Assembly (NCBI GenBank): GCA_964389095.1
Contig: CAYMEB010000001.1
Span: forward strand, 1 to 64,000
Source: JABFRJ01 sp964389095
GTDB taxonomy: Bacteria > Pseudomonadota > Alphaproteobacteria > Rhizobiales > Hyphomicrobiaceae
Direction: 5' to 3'
Length of the DNA stretch: 64,000 nucleotides
In this document: in pieces, positions 34,933 through 44,284 of the stretch
Layout: each line of letters opens with the position of its first letter
Numbering within the stretch: the first letter of the stretch is position 1
Notes under the pieces: model-generated
What the model was told of the DNA's origin: nothing
Database searches by the model: none
The model's input: the letters and a program-made list of their open reading frames with translations, nothing else
Translations under genes and position numbers: made by a program

Positions 34933-35059
34933 TGCTTTCCTCCATCGTCACAATCTTATGAGTTTGCGCGATAATTGGCAGCGGATGGGAGCCGGTGTCA
35001 ATCTGTACGGAAACGGCCCCACACGCTCGGCCGGTGTTCAGGCCAAGGCGATTGCGAGT

Positions 35060-35980
35060 ATGCGACCTTCAGAGGACATTTCCGGCGACCGCCGCCGCCA
35101 TCGTCTCGCCCAGCTGTTGGGCGGCTTCGCCGCGTCCAGCTTTTCCGTGGTCTCGCGGCATGCGCTGCAAACGACGCTGCCGGGAACGCGGCTCGAACTC
35201 CTTCGCCTGCGACGATCGGATGGCGCAGACGTCCGCGCGATTCTGTCGGGGCCGCTGGGCGCGTGGCGTAGCTGTCCTGCGGTGCTCTACTGCCACGCCC
35301 ATGGGAATCGCTACGACATCGGAGCCGGAGAGTTGATGGCCGGGCGACCCGCTCTGATGTCGCCACCCTATGCGCAGGCCCTCGCCGCGCGCGGGGTCGT
35401 GGCTCTGTGCATCGACCTGCCTTGCTTCGGCGAGCGACAGGGCGAAACCGAAGCCGCTGCCGCGAAACGTCATCTGTGGCATGGAACGACGCTGTTCGGG
35501 GAAATGCTTCAGGATCTGGCCGGCGCATTGTCGGTCGTTGCCGAGTTGGACGGCGTGGATGTTCGACGCATCAGCGCGTTCGGCATTTCGATGGGCGCGA
35601 CGCTGTCGTTCTGGCTCGCGGCGCTCGACGCACGGATTGCCGGCGTCGCTCAGCTGTGCTGCTTCGCGGATCTGGAGACGCTCGTGTCGCTCGGTGCCCA
35701 CGACCTGCACGGGATCTACATGACGGTCCCCGGTCTTCTGCCCCAGATGCGGACGGGGGAGATCGCAGGAATGGTCGCCCCGAGGCCGCAAGTCATCGGC
35801 ATCGGTCTCAAGGATCCGCTCACGCCACCGGCCGCTCTGGAGCGTGCCCTCGTGGATGTCCGCAGCCGTTATGCACACCTGGGTGCCAGCGACCGGTTGA
35901 GGATCATTTTGGCGCCGGACGTGGCGCACGTCGAGACGCAGGAAATGCGCGATGCGGCGATCGCACTGGCCTGCAGGTGA
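35060..35980 (+). CDS. Alpha/beta hydrolase (dienelactone hydrolase/esterase type)
   Basis: A 306-residue serine hydrolase. The oxyanion motif lies in YCHAHGNRYDIG, the nucleophile elbow is GISMGA, an acid residue is in IGLKDPLTPPAAL, and the His in DVAHVETQEM. The fold resembles acetyl xylan esterase or dienelactone hydrolase relatives. No signal peptide is visible. Upstream Met codons at 34922 and 34958 would overlap the divergent promoter; ATG 35060 keeps that region free. Being divergent from the sugar-uptake operon, it may remove acyl groups from imported sugars, but this is only a suggestion. Confidence 0.78.
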   Translation: MRPSEDISGDRRRHRLAQLLGGFAASSFSVVSRHALQTTLPGTRLELLRLRRSDGADVRAILSGPLGAWRSCPAVLYCHAHGNRYDIGAGELMAGRPALMSPPYAQALAARGVVALCIDLPCFGERQGETEAAAAKRHLWHGTTLFGEMLQDLAGALSVVAELDGVDVRRISAFGISMGATLSFWLAALDARIAGVAQLCCFADLETLVSLGAHDLHGIYMTVPGLLPQMRTGEIAGMVAPRPQVIGIGLKDPLTPPAALERALVDVRSRYAHLGASDRLRIILAPDVAHVETQEMRDAAIALACR

Positions 35981-36085
35981 AGGATTGGGCAAGACGCGAT
36001 CGAACTGCCGTCTTGCTGCAAGGGATCGGTTCTATCGAACGTGAGCGGGCCTGGCGCCGCGTGCGCCCGCAGGAGGTCTGCAGCC

Positions 36086-36493
36086 TTACCCGCGTTTGGC
36101 GTCGGCCCGGATGCGCTGCACCATCGAGGCTAGGCCGTTGGAGCGCTGCGGTGTGAGGTGCTCCTTGAGGCCGAGGTCCGCGAAGACGCGGTCGGCATCG
36201 ATGTCGAGGATCTCGGACGGTGTCTTGTCCTGGTAGAGTGCGAACAGGATGGCGACGAGGCCTTTGACGATGTGGGCATCGCTGTCGCCCTCGAATTGAA
36301 GCGCTCCCGGCCGCAGGCTCGATGGCCGGCTGGCGAGCCAAACCTGCGAGGCGCAGCCGCGCACCTTGTTCTCGTCGGTGCGCAGTTGAGAGGGCAGTGC
36401 CGGCAACGCGCGGCCGAGTTCGATCACATAGCGGTAGCGCTCCTCCCAATTGTCCAGGAGGGCGAAGTCGGAACGGATGGCGTCGATGGTCAT
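36086..36493 (-). CDS. sufE: SufE-family cysteine desulfuration protein
   Basis: A 135-residue sulfur acceptor that takes persulfide from a SufS-type cysteine desulfurase for Fe-S cluster assembly. The acceptor Cys is in NKVRGCASQVWL and the family ending with LTPQRSNGLASMVQRI is present. ATG 36493 is used; an in-frame TTG at 36511 is less likely. No suf operon genes are nearby. It lies 62 bases downstream of the P450 gene on the same strand. Confidence 0.93.
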   Translation of the reverse strand: MTIDAIRSDFALLDNWEERYRYVIELGRALPALPSQLRTDENKVRGCASQVWLASRPSSLRPGALQFEGDSDAHIVKGLVAILFALYQDKTPSEILDIDADRVFADLGLKEHLTPQRSNGLASMVQRIRADAKRG

Positions 36494-36555
36494 GACGGGG
36501 TGATCGCGCAAATGCGCGATCAGATCAAGTCGGCCGGGAACCCGGGCGTGAAGCC

Positions 36556-37965
36556 TCAGGCCCGTTCGTGCATCTTGAAGTACAGCCCGCCGCGCGGCGT
36601 CAGGGTCACCGTGGCGTTGATGCCGGGATGCTCGCTCGCGGGCGTCCCGACCCCGTTGCCTACGTACTCCGGCTGGAACCGCCGCAGCAGCATGGACAGG
36701 GCGAGGGTGTTCTCGACCTGGCTCATGGCGCCGCCGATGCAGGAGCGCTTGCCGCCGCCGAACGGAATGTAGGTGTATGGCTTGCGCTTCTTGGCAGCCT
36801 CGCCCAGCCAGCGCTCCGGACGGAAAGCTTCCGGTTCCTCCCAGTACTTCGGGGAGTGATGCGTTCCGTAGGCGAAGAGCACCACGCGGTCGCCGACCCG
36901 GATCTCCTTGCCGGCGATCTGGTCTGGCTTGTCGGCGACGCGGATAAGTCCCCAGATCGGCGGATAGATGCGCATCGTCTCCTGGATCACGGCGCGCGTA
37001 TAGGCCAGAGCGCCGTAGTCCGCTGCCGTCGGCTCGCGGCTACCGTAGACCTCCTCGCCTTCCTTGCGGACGCGGGCGGCCATCTCGGGGTTGCGAGACA
37101 TCTCGTAGAGCGCCCAGGCGAGCGTGAGGGCCGTGGTCTCTGTACCCGCCCACAAGTACTGCTTCAGCTCGTCGATCGCCTGCTGCTCGTCGAACTCCGG
37201 TATCGTGGGGTCTGCGACGCAGGCCTCGATCATCTTCATCAGTGTGCGCTCGCGCATCTCGCGCGGGTTCGCCGCGATCACGGCGGGAGGCACCGCCCCC
37301 CAGGCCTGCATAGCCTTGGCCGTGTCCTCTTCGGTGATCTCGAACTCCTCGCCCGACACCTTTTTCTGGCGCACCGCCTTGTGGTTCATCACATCGGTGT
37401 AGGTCTTCACCGCCTTGAACACGACATGCGGGTTGAACGGCATGTCGCGATCGAACAGGGCCTTGCAGATCATATCGGCGGCGAGCGTCCAGGTCTGCTC
37501 GACCATCTCGAAGCTCTCGCCCGACTTGGCATAGTCCTCCCACAGCTTCATCTTCGAGCGGATCGCCTGCAGGAAATAGGGGATGTACTCGGCGAACATG
37601 TCGGGATGGAACGCCGGCTGTTGCGGCATGCGGATCTTCTGCCAGAGCGCGCCGTCGTGCGTGATCATCGACTCGCCGAAGATCGGCTTCAGTCCGTCGA
37701 AGTACTTGATGTAGTCGTCCGCCTTCGTCACCAAGACCCGCTTGAAGTGTTCGGGCTCGGACAGGAAGACGACGCGCTGGTTGCCGATGTTGACGGAGAT
37801 CACGCCGCCATAGCGCTCGGACAGCTCGAGGAGCGAACTCATTGGGTTCGCAGCCTCGCTTTTCTGGAGGGCGCTGAGCTTGAACCAGATGCTCTCCTGG
37901 TCGCCGAGCCCCTGGGCATGGGCGGCGGTCACGCCGTTCGGCTGTGTGGGGAGCGCGATGGTCAT
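36556..37965 (-). CDS. Cytochrome P450
   Basis: A 469-residue soluble P450 monooxygenase. The I-helix oxygen-activation motif is AGTETTALT, the ExxR of the K helix is ETMRIYPP, the meander has FRPERWLG, and the heme-binding loop is FGGGKRSCIGG with Cys about residue 412. The style of these motifs resembles fatty-acid/long-chain type P450s (CYP4/CYP102-like) rather than the CYP101 camphor group; this is inference. No N-terminal membrane anchor is evident. No ferredoxin or ferredoxin reductase gene is close by, so redox partners must be elsewhere. The ATG at 37965 is preceded by GAAAGG. Confidence 0.93.
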   Translation of the reverse strand: MTIALPTQPNGVTAAHAQGLGDQESIWFKLSALQKSEAANPMSSLLELSERYGGVISVNIGNQRVVFLSEPEHFKRVLVTKADDYIKYFDGLKPIFGESMITHDGALWQKIRMPQQPAFHPDMFAEYIPYFLQAIRSKMKLWEDYAKSGESFEMVEQTWTLAADMICKALFDRDMPFNPHVVFKAVKTYTDVMNHKAVRQKKVSGEEFEITEEDTAKAMQAWGAVPPAVIAANPREMRERTLMKMIEACVADPTIPEFDEQQAIDELKQYLWAGTETTALTLAWALYEMSRNPEMAARVRKEGEEVYGSREPTAADYGALAYTRAVIQETMRIYPPIWGLIRVADKPDQIAGKEIRVGDRVVLFAYGTHHSPKYWEEPEAFRPERWLGEAAKKRKPYTYIPFGGGKRSCIGGAMSQVENTLALSMLLRRFQPEYVGNGVGTPASEHPGINATVTLTPRGGLYFKMHERA

Positions 37966-38476
37966 GGCGCGTAGCCTTTCGGTAGCGAGCTGCGGCCCGG
38001 CGGCGATGGCGGATTTGGGCCACCCGAACGCCGGACGGACACGGCTTCGTCCAGCACGAACCCGCGATGGGCGACCACCCCCCGCAGAAGTGCGGTCGAG
38101 GCGGCCCTCGTCTCGGCCGGATGGCGCCGTTGGTACCATCCGCATCAAAACCGTGTCCAGCGACGGGGCGTCGCTGCGACGCTCTGATCCGTGAAGCAGA
38201 GTTAACCGGCCCTGAAACGGATCGCGCGAGCCCGTGGATCGGGAGCCCCGATCGCAGGGGAAAGCGATGGTCGGGGGCTGCCGATGCACCGGCGGCACGC
38301 GTGCGATCGACAATGTCCCGCAAGCCGGGCCTGGCGTTCGGGCCCCTGGCTCTGGAGCGGGGTAGCGGAGGGAGCGCATATGGTCACCCGGAAGCCGGCG
38401 GGGGCTTGCCGTTCGCGGCGCAAGGGTGATGATCGCCAGGACGGGCAGCCGGGGCTGAGCCGAAAGGGGACCGAAG
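37966..38476. other. 511-base divergent intergenic region
   Basis: No convincing gene on either strand. It should hold the leftward P450 promoter and the rightward dehydrogenase promoter. A bulged hairpin is present at 38244-38279 (arms AGCCCC-GA-TCGC and GCGA-TGG-TC-GGGGGCT, 8-base loop region). The dehydrogenase start is preceded by AAAGGGGA. Confidence 0.5.
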
Positions 38477-39445
38477 ATGACATACACCGTGCTTCTCACC
38501 GAGCCGATCCACGAGGCCGGGCTCGAAGCGCTGCGGGCCCGCCCGGACGTGGTCGTGGTCATGGGGCAGGGTCTGAGCAAGGCTGAGATGGCCCGCGCGA
38601 TCGAAGGCGCCGACGCAATCGGAACGCGCGTGTACGAGCTGGCTGCCGACGTGCTCAGCCGTGCCAACGGACTGCGCGTCGTCGCCAAGCATGGCGTCGG
38701 TTGCGACAACATCGATGTCGCGCATTGCTCAGGGCGGAGGATACCCGTGATGATCACGGCGTCCGCGAACAAGATCTCCGTGGCCGAGCAGACCATGATG
38801 ATGATGCTCGCGCTCGCCAAGGATGCGGTCGGCTACGATCGCGCCGTGCGATCTGGAGACTGGCGGTATCGCTTCTCGCTGCGCGCGTTCGAGCTCGCCG
38901 GGCGAACCTTGCTCATCGTGGGCTTCGGGCGCATCGGCAGGGAGGTGGCGGCGCGCGCACGTGCATTCGGCATGCGGGTGCTGGTCAACGACATCGCAAT
39001 GGATGTCCATGCCGCGCGCGCGCTGGGATGCGAGGTCGTCGAGGACTTCCGCGCGCATCTCGGCAATGCGGACATACTCACACTGCATACGCCCAAGACC
39101 CAGGCGACGACCGGCATGATCGGCGCCGGCGAACTCGCCGCGATGCGGTCGGGTGCGCTGCTGATCAACTGCGCGCGGGGCGGCCTTGTGGACGAGGACG
39201 CGCTGCGTCGTGCATTGGAGAACGGCCAACTCGGAGGGGCCGCTCTCGACGTCTTCGATCTGGAGCCGCTGCCGGCCGATCACCCGCTCTTGAAGCTGCC
39301 CAACGTACTGGTTTCACCGCACAGCGCGGGCTCGACCGCCGAGAGTGGCCGCCGCATGGCGCTGGATACGGCTCAGAACATCCTCGATGCGCTCGATGGC
39401 AAGCCCGATCCGGCCAACGTCTTCAACCCGGACGCGTTCGTCTGA
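38477..39445 (+). CDS. D-isomer-specific 2-hydroxyacid dehydrogenase (phosphoglycerate dehydrogenase-like)
   Basis: A 322-residue NAD-dependent dehydrogenase. The Rossmann motif is VGFGRIGREVA near 150; catalytic residues are visible as Arg in NCARGGLVDE, Glu in VFDLEPLP and His in SPHSAGST. There is no C-terminal ACT regulatory domain, so it is a short-type enzyme that could be a SerA-like phosphoglycerate dehydrogenase or a glyoxylate/hydroxypyruvate-type reductase. Its 3' end overlaps the end of the convergent membrane protein gene by 23 bases. Confidence 0.88.
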   Translation: MTYTVLLTEPIHEAGLEALRARPDVVVVMGQGLSKAEMARAIEGADAIGTRVYELAADVLSRANGLRVVAKHGVGCDNIDVAHCSGRRIPVMITASANKISVAEQTMMMMLALAKDAVGYDRAVRSGDWRYRFSLRAFELAGRTLLIVGFGRIGREVAARARAFGMRVLVNDIAMDVHAARALGCEVVEDFRAHLGNADILTLHTPKTQATTGMIGAGELAAMRSGALLINCARGGLVDEDALRRALENGQLGGAALDVFDLEPLPADHPLLKLPNVLVSPHSAGSTAESGRRMALDTAQNILDALDGKPDPANVFNPDAFV

Positions 39446-39827
39446 GGCGTCGCCGGCACAGCAGCGCGAGCACGGCGCAGAAAATGCCCGACCCCAGATG
39501 GAAGGCGATGGCCCGTCTCGGACCGGCCGCGCCGTAAACGATGGCGGCGTCGGCGACGCACACCAGCGCACCCAGCGCGAGCCACACGACCAGCGCACGC
39601 CACTCCTTGAGCGCGGCCAGGGCGACGGCCAGCAGGCCCAGCCAGATGTCGCGTGCGGCCACCACGGCATGAAGTGCTGGAATTGCTGCAGGGTCCCTCA
39701 GGCCGAAGAAGGCACGCGCTCGCTCTGGATCGAGCCAGAATCTCAGGCCGATCGCTGTGAGCGCGATGCCGACCAGCGCCGCACCGGCGGCGACCAAGAC
39801 CTCGCGGCGGCGGTGGGGTTGTGACAC
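39423..39827 (-). CDS. Small membrane protein, DUF4267-like
   Basis: A 134-residue protein with four hydrophobic segments (about 11-30, 57-72, 76-96, 104-122) and the pattern ARDIWLGLLAVAL and ADAAIVYGAAG that resembles DUF4267 membrane proteins. The N and C termini are Arg-rich and probably cytoplasmic. It lies 22 bases downstream of the PG-binding protein gene on the same strand. Function is unknown. Confidence 0.72.
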   Translation of the reverse strand: MSQPHRRREVLVAAGAALVGIALTAIGLRFWLDPERARAFFGLRDPAAIPALHAVVAARDIWLGLLAVALAALKEWRALVVWLALGALVCVADAAIVYGAAGPRRAIAFHLGSGIFCAVLALLCRRRLRRTRPG

Positions 39828-39849
39828 GGTGCGCCAGCCAGGCAGGGGT

Positions 39850-40422
39850 TCAGACGCCGAGCGCGCGTAGCGTGGCCGGTCCCGCGACGCCGTCGGCTTT
39901 CAGGCCCTGCTTTCGCTGGAAATCGCGGACTGCCGCCAGCGTGCTCTTTCCGTAGCGGCCGTCGATGTCGACTCGAAGGCCTTTGCGCTTGAGGATGTCC
40001 TGCAGGCGGCGCACGTCGCTGCCCTTGTCGCCGCGGCGCAGTGTAGTCTTGATCTGACCGCCGACCGCGGCGGCGCGAACCGCCGTGACGGCAGCAGCCT
40101 GGGCCGCAGCCGATGGATCTACGACGGTGACGCGGCTGCGGCGGGCGAAGAGCACCTCGCCGTTGAAGTGGACTGGGCATGCCTGGGAGGAGCAAGTCCC
40201 GGCGCCTTTCAGGGTGCGGGTCTGCCAGATCGTGTATTCGATCCGGTCCGCGAGACCTTCGCCGTTGCGCAAAGTGCTGCCGGCCTTGATCTCGATGAGT
40301 TTGTCGCGGGCATCGAACGTGGGCGGGGGAATCTGCTGAGCCAGCGCCGGCAATGCCAGAGCGCTCAGGACGACCGTGGGCCAGAAGGCGGCCGGCAATC
40401 GGAGACAACGTCGCTCGGGCAT
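39850..40422 (-). CDS. Exported protein with peptidoglycan-binding domain
   Basis: A 190-residue protein with a signal peptide (about 1-28, core AFWPTVVLSALALPALA). The middle (about 30-105) is unassigned and has two Cys in GTCSSQACPVHF. Residues about 125-188 form a PG_binding_1 domain: LRRGDKGSDVRRLQDILKRKG, DGRYGKSTLAAVRDFQ and DGVAGPATLRALG. The domain binds peptidoglycan in the periplasm. The same kind of domain ends the protease at 52454-53632. It starts the two-gene leftward unit with the DUF4267-like gene. Confidence 0.82.
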   Translation of the reverse strand: MPERRCLRLPAAFWPTVVLSALALPALAQQIPPPTFDARDKLIEIKAGSTLRNGEGLADRIEYTIWQTRTLKGAGTCSSQACPVHFNGEVLFARRSRVTVVDPSAAAQAAAVTAVRAAAVGGQIKTTLRRGDKGSDVRRLQDILKRKGLRVDIDGRYGKSTLAAVRDFQRKQGLKADGVAGPATLRALGV

Positions 40423-40764
40423 ATGTGTACCTGGTCACACGGAGAGTGCACATGCCGGGAACCGGTCCCGGGCGGGGCCGCCTGACGGTCTGCCCCTTCG
40501 ATCACCCAATCTGCAGCATCAAGGTGTAGAAAGCGTGACCTGGTGTCCCGCCGACCGAGCTGTGGGCAAATCCAAGACCGCTGCCGAGGCCCCGTCTGAT
40601 AATCATTTGACTGATAAAGGGTATCGGGGTTTTGCCGCGCCGGATCGTGCCGCCTGAAAACCGTTTGTTAACGTCTCGGGGCCACTTTCGATCGCGGATA
40701 GGCCCCCAGGGCACCTCAGGTGATCCGGGGATTGGCGGTTCGCGCCTGGTGCAAGGAACGGATC
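40423..40764. other. 342-base gap between PG-binding protein and receiver protein genes
   Basis: Divergent promoter region without a gene. The part around 40598-40680 is less GC-rich and has repeated TGATAA strings and a GTTAAC, which suggests regulatory sequence for the receiver protein gene, but no specific binding site was recognised. AAGGA at 40753-40757 is the ribosome-binding site for that gene. Confidence 0.5.
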
Positions 40765-41130
40765 ATGAAACATTGCCTTGTGGTCGACGACAGCGACGTC
40801 GTGCGAAAGGTCGCCAGTCGCATCCTGGAAACGATGGATTACATCTGTCTGGAGGCCGCCAACGGCAACGAGGCGCTCGAGACGTGCAGGCGCTCGATGC
40901 CCGATCTGATCGTGATCGATTCGGTGATGCCGGAGATGAGCGGGCTCGATCTCATTCCCGCCCTGCGCATGACGCCGGACGGCGCGCGCGCGAAGATCAT
41001 CTACTGCACGGCAGAGAACGATCCGGTCGAGATCGAGCGCGCCTATGAACTCGGCGCCGACGACTACCTCCTCAAGCCGTTCGATCGGGTCACGCTCTCG
41101 AACGTCCTGGGCGAATTTGACGGGCGGTGA
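40765..41130 (+). CDS. Stand-alone response regulator receiver domain (CheY-like)
   Basis: A 121-residue single receiver domain with no output domain. The acidic pocket is VVDDSD (residues 7-12), the phospho-acceptor Asp is in VIDSVMPEMSG near 52, and the conserved Thr/Ser and Lys are in IYCTAEND and LLKPFD. It resembles the CheY/DivK-type single-domain regulators common in alphaproteobacteria. No kinase gene is adjacent, so the partner is unknown. ATG 40765 is chosen with AAGGA 7 bases upstream. Confidence 0.9.
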   Translation: MKHCLVVDDSDVVRKVASRILETMDYICLEAANGNEALETCRRSMPDLIVIDSVMPEMSGLDLIPALRMTPDGARAKIIYCTAENDPVEIERAYELGADDYLLKPFDRVTLSNVLGEFDGR

Positions 41131-41166
41131 CGGCCCTCGCGTAAGGTCGGGCGATCCCGCCTGTCC

Positions 41167-42150
41167 TCAGCCGCGCGCCGCGCGCGATTGATCCGGCCCA
41201 TTGAGAGCCGCCCGCCCGGCCCGGTACTCGCGCTCGAGCCGGTCGACCTGCTCGGCCACGGTTTCCACGGCCTTCACCGCGCCGATCCCCTGGCCCGATC
41301 CCCAGATGTCCTTCCAGGCCTTCGCAGGCCGGTTGGAGCCGAAGTTCATCTTCGAGGGATCGCTCTCGGGAAGGTTCTCGGGGTCGAGGCCGGCGCGGAT
41401 GATCGACGATTTCAGATAGTTGCCGTGCACACCCGTGAAGAGGTTGGTGTACACGATGCCTTCGGCCGAGTTCGCGACGATATCCTGCTTGTAGCTTTCG
41501 ACGGCGTTCGCCTCCTTGGCGGCGATGAACATCGAACCGGCGTAGGCGAAATCGGCGCCCATCGCCTCGGCGGCGAGGATCGAACGGCCGTTGGCGATCG
41601 CGCCCGAGAGCGCGAGTGGACCGTCGTACCATTCACGGATTTCCTGCACGAGCGCGAACGGCGACAGCCGTCCGGCATGTCCGCCGGCACCGGAGCAGAC
41701 CGCGACCAATCCCCCGGCCCCCTTCTCGATCGCCTTTCGCGCGAAGGCCACGTTGATGACATCGTGCAGAACCAGGCAACCGACGTCCCGGAAGGCCTTG
41801 TAGACGTCTTCGCGCGCGCCAAGCGATGTGATCGCCAGCGGCACCTTGTGCTTGAGGCAGACCTCGACGTCATGCTCGAGCCGGTCGTTGGACTTGTGGA
41901 CGATCTGGTTCACGGCGAAGGGCGCCGACGGCCGGTCCGGATTTGCGCGATCGTGGGCTGCAAGCTCTTCCTTGATGCGGTGCAGCCATTCGTCGAGCAG
42001 TTCCTTCGGCCGCGCGTTGAGCGCCGGGAAGGCGCCGACGATCCCGGCCTTACACTGGGCAATCACCAGTTCCGGTCCCGACACGATGAACTGCGGGGCG
42101 CCGATGAGTGGCAGGCGGAGTGCCCGTTTCAGGCTCTTGGCGTCGTACAT
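41167..42150 (-). CDS. Nitronate monooxygenase (2-nitropropane dioxygenase family)
   Basis: A 327-residue FMN-dependent TIM-barrel enzyme. Landmarks: PLIGAPQFIVSGPELVIAQ at the N terminus, VAVCSGAGGHAGRLSPF near 160-176, the flavin phosphate segment ALSGAIANGRSILAAEAMGADFAY (parts) near 190-213. It lacks a long C-terminal extension. It would oxidise alkyl nitronates or act as a broad flavin oxidoreductase. It lies 109 bases downstream of the VWA gene on the same strand and close to another flavin enzyme pair at 44385-45644. Confidence 0.87.
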   Translation of the reverse strand: MYDAKSLKRALRLPLIGAPQFIVSGPELVIAQCKAGIVGAFPALNARPKELLDEWLHRIKEELAAHDRANPDRPSAPFAVNQIVHKSNDRLEHDVEVCLKHKVPLAITSLGAREDVYKAFRDVGCLVLHDVINVAFARKAIEKGAGGLVAVCSGAGGHAGRLSPFALVQEIREWYDGPLALSGAIANGRSILAAEAMGADFAYAGSMFIAAKEANAVESYKQDIVANSAEGIVYTNLFTGVHGNYLKSSIIRAGLDPENLPESDPSKMNFGSNRPAKAWKDIWGSGQGIGAVKAVETVAEQVDRLEREYRAGRAALNGPDQSRAARG

Positions 42151-42259
42151 TGCGTCGTTGTCCCGATGTGGTCTTTGCCGAATGCCGCAATCTAGCGAGG
42201 TCGTCCGGTGCCTCGCAACGTCAAAACTGGCGATCGCGGACCAGATGAGACCCGCGGCC

Positions 42260-44284
42260 TCATTCTCTGAGGGCCATTTCGCGGTGCTCTCCCGCCTTGA
42301 CGTCGACGACGCTCTCGACGCGACGGTCCCGGGTTTCCGCGCGGATCGTGTAGCGGCCCTCCAGCAGAGTGACGTGCTGGCCGCTCTGCGACGTGCTCCA
42401 CACCTGCCGGCCATTCGCGTCGCGGATGTCCCAGTAGGTCTGGGCACTGCTCGCGGCCAGCCTGAGTGTCCCAGCGCGGTGTTCGAAGCGCACGATCGCC
42501 GTCTGCCCCGCGGTAAGCTCGATCTCTCTGACGGCACGCGCGTTGCCGTTGCCATGCAGCGTCTCCACCCGATAGCGGCCCGCGTTGACGGCGATCACCG
42601 GATTTCGGGCATGCGCGAGCATCGGTCCTTCGCCGGGGGTGTCGACGCGCTCGACCCTGAAGATGACCGCGTCGGCGGAAGCCGCCCCGGAGCCGACGAG
42701 CTCCGAGACCAGGGTCAGCGTCGCCGGGGCCAGGTCGAGCGTGCGTGCAACACTTTCTCCGGCTACGACGGAGAGGTGTTCGCGCACTTCCAGGTGTCCC
42801 TGGCGGAGCTGCACGGTGTAGGTCCCCGGCGGCAGGTGGAATTGCGGCATGGCAGCGCCGGAGCGTGCGATCTCGCGCCGCCCCTGGGGCGCATCGGGGT
42901 CGTCTTCGAGGACGGACCAGATCTGTGGCGCGGCGCTCACCGCCGGATACTGGCGTGCCGCCGCCAGCGCGATGCTGCCGGGCAATTGCGGTGCATCCAC
43001 GGTGATGATCGCACCCGGCGCGACGTCGATGGTGTGCTCGATGAAGCTGCGGTCCCGCTCGATCCGCAGCAGGTGCCGGCCGGAAGGCACCACGGCCTCG
43101 CCGCCGTCCAGCCGTCCTATGGCCGTCGGCCGCACTGCCGAACTCGCTTCGCTGGTGGACGCGGGCGGCCGCAGGGTGAGGAGGTAGCCGCCGTCGTCGC
43201 TGCCCGGCGCGAGCCGGGCGAGGCGCACGATGCCGCCGTTCCAAACCAGATCCGCGGGCGTGTGGCCCTTCTCGGCGACTGTGACGGACGTGCGCGCCTG
43301 GGCCAGACCGTCGCGCGCCTCCACGACGTACGTGCCGGCGGCGATGGGAAGCAGAATGTCCTGGCCGGTACCCGCAAACACGACTGCGCCGCCGTCGCCC
43401 TCGGCGCGGCTGATCGTCCAGCGCACCGGGCGGTTGATCGGCTGGCCGTTGGCGGCGAGCAGGAGCGCGAGGCGCATGGCCGGCGGTCCGCTGGTGGCCA
43501 GCGGCTGGCGCCCCGGGGTCTGAGCGGGCTGTGGGCGCTGAGGCTGGGGCGTGGCGACCTGGGGCGGCGTCGCGCGCTTCGGTTCTGCCACCAGCGGAGC
43601 CGGGACCTGGGCATTGCTCGCCAGACGCAGGGCCTCGCCGATCGCCGCCGACACCTGAGTCCCGCTCTGCGCGTCGAAATGGCGCCCGCCGGTCGATCGG
43701 GTCAGGCATTGCAGGCGCTGGGCTTCCTCTCCCTTGAGCCCGAGGCCGACGACGTGAACCGCCACGCCCGGTGAACTCGTCGGCAAATCCGACAGCGCAC
43801 CGCAGGGATCGGGAACGCAATTGTCGGGATCGTCATGCACGAGCACGATCGCCTTCGAGCCCGGCATCGAGGAAAGTGCTCTCGCCGCAGTGCGCACCGC
43901 CAGGGTCAGCGGGCCGCGCCCCCGTGGATTGAGCTTGTCGAGAGGCTGATTGAGCCGATCCGGTGCGCCCTGCTCCGGGGGAACCAGGATCTGGGCGTCG
44001 TTGCAGTCCCCGGACCGTCGATGGCCGAACGAGGCCAAGCCCATCCGCGTGCCGGCAGGGAGTTGCCCGACCGTGGCCTTGACGGCATCCCGTGACTGAA
44101 CGAGCTTCGTGAGCTTCTCCCCATCGAGCTTGCCCCACATCGAGCCGGAACCGTCGATGATCACGATCACGTTGGCCGGTGCGGCGTCCTGAGCATCGGC
44201 AGCGACCGTCGCCAGCGCCAATGCGCAGCCGGCACCGCGGAGGGCGTGCAAGAAGCGCAGACGTCGTGAGGTCTTGGGGAACAT
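42260..44284 (-). CDS. Exported von Willebrand factor A domain protein
   Basis: A 674-residue periplasmic or secreted protein. The start at ATG 44284 gives a basic N terminus and signal segment about 1-31 ending ADAQ. The VWA domain spans about 36-225 with the MIDAS motif DGSGSMW (44-50), TRMGLASFGHR and IVLVHDDPDNC. A Pro/Gln-rich linker (about 235-275) is followed by about 400 residues of beta-rich, repeated domains with motifs such as GTYVVEARDG, GRHLLRIERD, GTYTVQLRQG and GRYTIRAET, which look like repeated carboxypeptidase-regulatory or PEGA-like units. The role is probably metal-dependent protein binding at the envelope; the partner is unknown. Confidence 0.85.
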   Translation of the reverse strand: MFPKTSRRLRFLHALRGAGCALALATVAADAQDAAPANVIVIIDGSGSMWGKLDGEKLTKLVQSRDAVKATVGQLPAGTRMGLASFGHRRSGDCNDAQILVPPEQGAPDRLNQPLDKLNPRGRGPLTLAVRTAARALSSMPGSKAIVLVHDDPDNCVPDPCGALSDLPTSSPGVAVHVVGLGLKGEEAQRLQCLTRSTGGRHFDAQSGTQVSAAIGEALRLASNAQVPAPLVAEPKRATPPQVATPQPQRPQPAQTPGRQPLATSGPPAMRLALLLAANGQPINRPVRWTISRAEGDGGAVVFAGTGQDILLPIAAGTYVVEARDGLAQARTSVTVAEKGHTPADLVWNGGIVRLARLAPGSDDGGYLLTLRPPASTSEASSAVRPTAIGRLDGGEAVVPSGRHLLRIERDRSFIEHTIDVAPGAIITVDAPQLPGSIALAAARQYPAVSAAPQIWSVLEDDPDAPQGRREIARSGAAMPQFHLPPGTYTVQLRQGHLEVREHLSVVAGESVARTLDLAPATLTLVSELVGSGAASADAVIFRVERVDTPGEGPMLAHARNPVIAVNAGRYRVETLHGNGNARAVREIELTAGQTAIVRFEHRAGTLRLAASSAQTYWDIRDANGRQVWSTSQSGQHVTLLEGRYTIRAETRDRRVESVVDVKAGEHREMALRE

